DNA of 64,000 bases from an uncultured Eubacteriales bacterium. GTDB taxonomy: Bacteria; Bacillota; Clostridia; Lachnospirales; Lachnospiraceae. The position numbers and the translations under genes are program-made. Positions 60,984 to 64,000 of this stretch are shown in pieces; within the stretch, counting starts at the first letter, position 1; each line of letters opens with the position of its first letter. The stretch is taken from the NCBI GenBank assembly GCA_949284175.1, contig CASDVE010000003.1:62001-126000 (forward strand), read 5' to 3'. A model generated the notes under the pieces. It did not search any database and was not told where the DNA came from. It saw only the letters and a list, made by a program, of their open reading frames with translations.

Positions 60984-61745
60984 ATGTTAAGTCTTGGAAT
61001 AGATTCGGGTTCAACAATGACAAAGGCGGTTTTGTTTGATGGAACAAATATTGTGAAGAAAAAAATGATTAAGACTTCTGCTAATCCAAAAGAAAGTATG
61101 GAATCTTTATATCATGAAATGAAGACAGAAGATGTTGTCTATGTTGTAACCACAGGATATGGAAGAGATCTGTTAGAACAATCCAATAAAAAAGTGACTG
61201 AGATCACCTGTCATGCAAAAGGTGCGAGTTTTTTATGGGAAGGAATTGGAGCAGTCATTGATATTGGAGGACAGGATTGTAAAGCTATTTTACTGGATCG
61301 AGATCAAAACGTTGTTGATTTTTTAATGAATGATAAATGCTCTGCTGGAACGGGGAGATTTGTAGAAGTTATGAGTAAAATACTTGGACAAGAAGTAGAA
61401 CAGTTAAGTGAATTAGTAAAAGGAAAGACACCTGTACCGATTAGCAGTATGTGTACGGTATTTGCAGAAAGTGAGGTTATCAGTCTATTGGCAAAAGGAG
61501 AAGATGCAGGCAATATTGCTCTTGGAATCATTCATTCTATTTGTCGTAGAACTGCAATTTTTGCTGGGAAAATGCCTTTAGATGGGGAAATTTTTTTTAC
61601 AGGTGGATTAGCTCAAGTTCCAATTTTTAAGGAAGTATTGAGTTATTATTTACAAAAAGAGGTGAAAACTAGCGTACTTTCTCAATACGCTGGGGCGATT
61701 GGTGCCTCTATCATTGGATGGCAAAAAGCCAAGCAGAATCAATAG
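60984..61745 (+). CDS. BadF/BadG/HgdC-type ATPase activator (DCCP reductase)
   Basis: A 253-aa ASKHA-fold ATPase that donates low-potential electrons to its partner enzyme. It has GIDSGSTMTKAVLFDG (about 5-20) and VIDIGGQDCKAI, plus two cysteines C119 (NDKCSAGTGRF) and C157 (SSMCTVFAE) that hold a [4Fe-4S] cluster between the two subunits. It lies 48 nt after the double-cubane-type gene, with AAGGAGG 5 nt upstream of ATG 60984, so the two are an enzyme/activator pair. Confidence 0.9.
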   Translation: MLSLGIDSGSTMTKAVLFDGTNIVKKKMIKTSANPKESMESLYHEMKTEDVVYVVTTGYGRDLLEQSNKKVTEITCHAKGASFLWEGIGAVIDIGGQDCKAILLDRDQNVVDFLMNDKCSAGTGRFVEVMSKILGQEVEQLSELVKGKTPVPISSMCTVFAESEVISLLAKGEDAGNIALGIIHSICRRTAIFAGKMPLDGEIFFTGGLAQVPIFKEVLSYYLQKEVKTSVLSQYAGAIGASIIGWQKAKQNQ

Positions 61746-61773
61746 GGAAGATGGGAGTATAGGGAATTAAATA

Positions 61774-62160
61774 TTATGACATGACATGAATCGGAGCGAG
61801 AATCACCTCGTATTCGGTTCTGTTTTTTTTATGGAGAAATTCAAACTGCAATGTCATATCCGTTTGTTTTCCTTCTGAGAATACCTCACAGTCCATAGAA
61901 TAGCCATTTCCATCCAAATGGTGATAGAGTTCAAACATAGAGATAGTATCAGAATAGGGAACAGGATGATCAATGGGGAGATCTTCAAACATCATCTCTA
62001 AATAGGCGGTTAGAGATGGTTCTGATTCAAGGATAGCATGATCCCCAGTGTCAATCAGTTGTAATGCCTGTTCATATTGCTTTTCTGATAATAGTTTGAT
62101 AAAATCAGATGCAAAATTTTCAAATGTCGATAATTCTTCACCTGTTTCAATGTGTAACAT
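61774..62160 (-). CDS. Hypothetical protein (DUF7668-like)
   Basis: A 128-aa acidic protein with ELSTFENFASDFIKLLSEKQYEQALQLID at the N-terminus and a conserved-looking PYSDTISMFELYHHLDGNGYSMDCEVF stretch. I have a faint recollection of similar small families (DUF7668), but this is not secure. ATG 62160 on the minus strand has TTAGGAGGA upstream. The frame stays open 85 codons further up, but without RBS or protein-like composition. A 15-bp palindrome lies 44 bp upstream. Confidence 0.65.
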   Translation of the reverse strand: MLHIETGEELSTFENFASDFIKLLSEKQYEQALQLIDTGDHAILESEPSLTAYLEMMFEDLPIDHPVPYSDTISMFELYHHLDGNGYSMDCEVFSEGKQTDMTLQFEFLHKKNRTEYEVILAPIHVMS

Positions 62161-62203
62161 AATAAGTCCTCCTAAAGTTGTTCCATGATTTAAAATGTAT
62201 TTC

Positions 62204-62218
62204 TCATGATTATCATGA
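62204..62218 (-). promoter_or_regulatory. 7-1-7 palindrome, Fur-box-like
   Basis: TCATGAT-T-ATCATGA is a perfect 15-bp 7-1-7 palindrome, 44 bp upstream of the DUF gene on the minus strand. The symmetry matches Fur/PerR-family operators, but the core differs from TGATAATNATTATCA, so the call is tentative. Confidence 0.45.
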
Positions 62219-62219
62219 A

Positions 62220-62570
62220 ACAGTGATACGCTTGATATTTTTGTCATATGATGTGTGCATTTCATCATCATAAAGAAAGCATACATCATTCTAAAGAGTT
62301 GTGTGTACCACGCTTCAATAATAACAGTTTCTGCCACTTGAAGATAGACTATAAAAAGTACAATTTTAAGAGTTTTTTCGCCAACTGCTGTCGAATTAAA
62401 TCGAATTGATTTCATATAGAAAAGTTTAGAGTTAAAATCTGGAAGAGAAAAGATAAAAAATTATAAGAAAATAGAGGGAAATTGTAAGAAAAATCATATT
62501 GATTTTCAGGATAAAAAGGCTTACCCTTAAGTTAAAAAGAGAACCATAAATGGTGGAAGGAAAGCAAAGG
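62220..62570. other. Divergent intergenic region between 61774 and 62578 genes
   Basis: About 350 bp. Nothing recognised beyond the palindrome at its left end. The open minus-strand frame across it looks non-coding. Confidence 0.45.
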
Positions 62571-62577
62571 TGATCGT

Positions 62578-62853
62578 ATGATATTTAGAAGCAAAAAAGA
62601 AGCTATTTATAATTCTTGTGATCCAGAACAAATATCCTCTATTTTATATGAGTTACAAAAAGAAAAGATTACAACCTATGTAAAAAATAAAAATTTAGCA
62701 TCCACTTCCATGATTTCTTTTGGGGGTGCTATGACAACAGAGCAGATGAAGGTGATCAAGCGGGTATTATATACAATATATGTAAGGGAAAAAGATGTAG
62801 AATTTGCAAGATCCATTTTAACACAGTATAGAAATCGCATGGAACAACAATAG
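62578..62853 (+). CDS. Small DUF2007-like protein
   Basis: A 91-aa soluble protein. SKKEAIYNSCDPEQISSILYELQKEKITTYVKNK looks like a ferredoxin-like alpha/beta start, and YTIYVREKDVEFARSILTQYR resembles the end of DUF2007 (putative signal-transducing) proteins, where one helix-strand repeat pairs with the other. RBS AAAGGTG upstream. No neighbour suggests a role. Family assignment is a resemblance by eye. Confidence 0.55.
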   Translation: MIFRSKKEAIYNSCDPEQISSILYELQKEKITTYVKNKNLASTSMISFGGAMTTEQMKVIKRVLYTIYVREKDVEFARSILTQYRNRMEQQ

Positions 62854-62991
62854 TAGGATAGCTCCTTTGCTATTCGCATTTTGAATTGTAGATCGTATAT
62901 GGCTCATACTGAATGAATGTGATAAAATAAAAAATAAGAAAAAGTCAAAAAGACTGAATGCAACATACAATAAAAGGAGAATATTTATAAT

Positions 62992-63777
62992 ATGAGAATT
63001 ATTATATCACCAGCCAAGACGATGAATGTGGATACGGACACCATGCCATCTGCTGGTACCCCACAGTTTTTGCAACAAACAGAGCAAATTTTATCCTATT
63101 TGCAATCATTAAGCTACGAACAATTAAAAGAACTGTGGAAGTGCAATGATACATTGGCACAATTAAATTTTGACCGTGTGCAAAAGATGGATCTTTATCG
63201 TGCTTATACACCAGCATTGCTTTCCTATGAAGGAATTCAATATCGGTATATGGCACCAGCAGTTTTTGAACAGGATCAGTGGAACTATATGGAAGAACAT
63301 TTACGTATTTTATCTGGGTTTTATGGAATGTTAAAGCCCTTTGATGGAATAACACCGTATCGTTTAGAGATGCAGGCAAAGGCTGAGGTGGATGGGAAAA
63401 AAGATCTATATCAATTTTGGGGAGATCGTCTTTATACACAGTTGAAAAAAGAAACGGATTGTATTTTGAATTTAGCATCCAAGGAATATTCAAAATGTAT
63501 TGAGAGCTATTTGAAAAGAGATCAGAAGACATTAGGAGAAGGAAAAGGGATTTTCTATGTTACCTGTGTATTTGGTGAAGAAAAAAATGGAAAGATTATT
63601 CAAAAAGCCACAATGGCAAAAATGGCAAGGGGAGAAATGGTACGCTTTCTTGCAGAAAATCAGATTGAGAAAGTGGAAGAAGTCAAACAGTTTGATCGTT
63701 TACAATATCGTTTTTCAGAAAAAGATTCTACAAAAGACTTGTATACATTTCTAAAAATAAAAGATGGCGAACAATAG
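62992..63777 (+). CDS. yaaA: YaaA-family peroxide stress protein (DUF328)
   Basis: A 261-aa protein beginning MRIIISPAKTMNVD and containing NFDRVQKMDLYRAYTPALLSYEGIQY, GFYGMLKPFDGITPYRLEM and NLASKEYSK, all hallmarks of YaaA. In Escherichia coli YaaA lowers free intracellular iron under hydrogen peroxide stress and has DNA-binding properties. RBS AAAGGAGA. Monocistronic. Family call firm, physiological role inferred. Confidence 0.92.
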   Translation: MRIIISPAKTMNVDTDTMPSAGTPQFLQQTEQILSYLQSLSYEQLKELWKCNDTLAQLNFDRVQKMDLYRAYTPALLSYEGIQYRYMAPAVFEQDQWNYMEEHLRILSGFYGMLKPFDGITPYRLEMQAKAEVDGKKDLYQFWGDRLYTQLKKETDCILNLASKEYSKCIESYLKRDQKTLGEGKGIFYVTCVFGEEKNGKIIQKATMAKMARGEMVRFLAENQIEKVEEVKQFDRLQYRFSEKDSTKDLYTFLKIKDGEQ

Positions 63778-63932
63778 CTATCACAATGAAAGAAGAAGTG
63801 CTATACTATGGAAAGAGAGCACATGACAAATGGCGATAAGAAATACGCAAATAATAGAAAGGAGAGTATAAAAAATAAGAGGTCGTGTCAATAAAATGGA
63901 TGAAAAATTATGTAAAATAGGTGGAAAGAACA

Positions 63933-64000
63933 ATGAAAATTGAAAAAACAAAGGTGGATGTATGGAAAGAAGCCAAGCGAATTATTACAATTTTAATTGG
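63933..64000 (+). CDS. Partial gene cut by the window end
   Basis: ATG 63933 with GTGGAAAG 6 nt upstream begins MKIEKTKVDVWKEAKRIITILIG and runs off the window. The basic-then-hydrophobic start resembles the N-terminus of a membrane protein (for instance YitT), but 22 residues are not enough to identify it. Confidence 0.45.
   Translation, partial: MKIEKTKVDVWKEAKRIITILI

Noticed and set aside
62161..62415. N-terminal extension of the 61774-62160 gene
   Set aside because: Open frame but no RBS at the outer start; the inner ATG has a strong TTAGGAGGA, and the extension contains the palindrome.
1..64000. CRISPR arrays, tRNA, rRNA, prophage, IS elements
   Set aside because: No regular repeat-spacer pattern, no cloverleaf-like sequence, and no integrase, transposase or capsid gene was seen.

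Overview
This is a low-GC, AT-biased chromosomal stretch of a Gram-positive anaerobe. Ribosome-binding sites are strong (AAGGAGG-like), GTG and TTG starts are common, and factor-independent terminators are abundant. Gene content points to a spore-forming Clostridia member, most likely Lachnospiraceae: spoIID-spoIIQ, a GerMN lipoprotein, GGGtGRT protein, DUF5688, DUF4250 and DUF6110 proteins, and a T-box in front of ileS. I name no genus because the sequence alone does not settle it. I found no rRNA, tRNA, CRISPR array, prophage or complete insertion sequence.

Layout. 0.1-3.9 kb: topoisomerase III, a left-handed beta-helix acyltransferase-like protein and a lipoprotein. 4.1-6.9 kb: a NifU-like/GGGtGRT protein pair and a Crp/Fnr regulator. 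7.0-10.3 kb: a large double-HTH/TPR regulator that abuts, tail to tail, a tiny exported-peptide gene, followed by about 1.3 kb of decayed AT-rich DNA. 10.4-13.1 kb: a 26-codon membrane micro-ORF, a DUF6110 protein and a P1B-type metal ATPase interrupted by one in-frame UGA. 13.2-16.4 kb: a sugar ABC importer. 16.5-18.6 kb: a metal-site-less Fur-like regulator and a SigV/RsiV-type ECF sigma/anti-sigma pair with its own ECF promoter. 18.7-25.2 kb: histidinol-phosphate-type aminotransferase, DUF5688, AI-2E family transporter, cold-shock-domain protein, DUF4250, and an XPD/DinG-type Fe-S helicase with an N-terminal nuclease-like domain. 25.2-33.2 kb: T-box-ileS, glycogen phosphorylase, spoIID-spoIIQ. 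33.5-42.3 kb: GIY-YIG protein, HlyIII, DEAD-box helicase, AGCS symporter, GerMN lipoprotein, YitT protein, DAP decarboxylase-like enzyme. 42.4-48.3 kb: chemoreceptor, HAD phosphatase, cyclophilin, GNAT enzyme, MltG. 48.6-52.3 kb: complete fructose operon (DeoR-type repressor, fruK, fruA). 52.4-54.7 kb: two-component system plus a small membrane protein. 55.1-58.7 kb: second sugar ABC importer. 58.7-64 kb: c-di-AMP receptor (PstA/DarA), a 2-hydroxyacyl-CoA dehydratase/double-cubane-cluster-type reductase with its ATPase activator, small orphan proteins, YaaA, and the start of an unknown gene.

The most unusual signals are: (1) the double-HTH regulator/exported peptide pair, which looks like a peptide quorum-sensing module; (2) a dispersed, apparently structured repeat (four copies, three directly behind a terminator in a gene leader); (3) a nearly identical 30-bp promoter element with a CAAGTTCT-N8-AGAACTTG palindrome in front of both the first sugar ABC operon and the double-cubane-type reductase operon; (4) the single in-frame UGA in an otherwise intact metal ATPase; (5) a short upstream ORF framed by an inverted repeat in front of the chemoreceptor.

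All calls come from reading the sequence and remembered family features; no database search was run.
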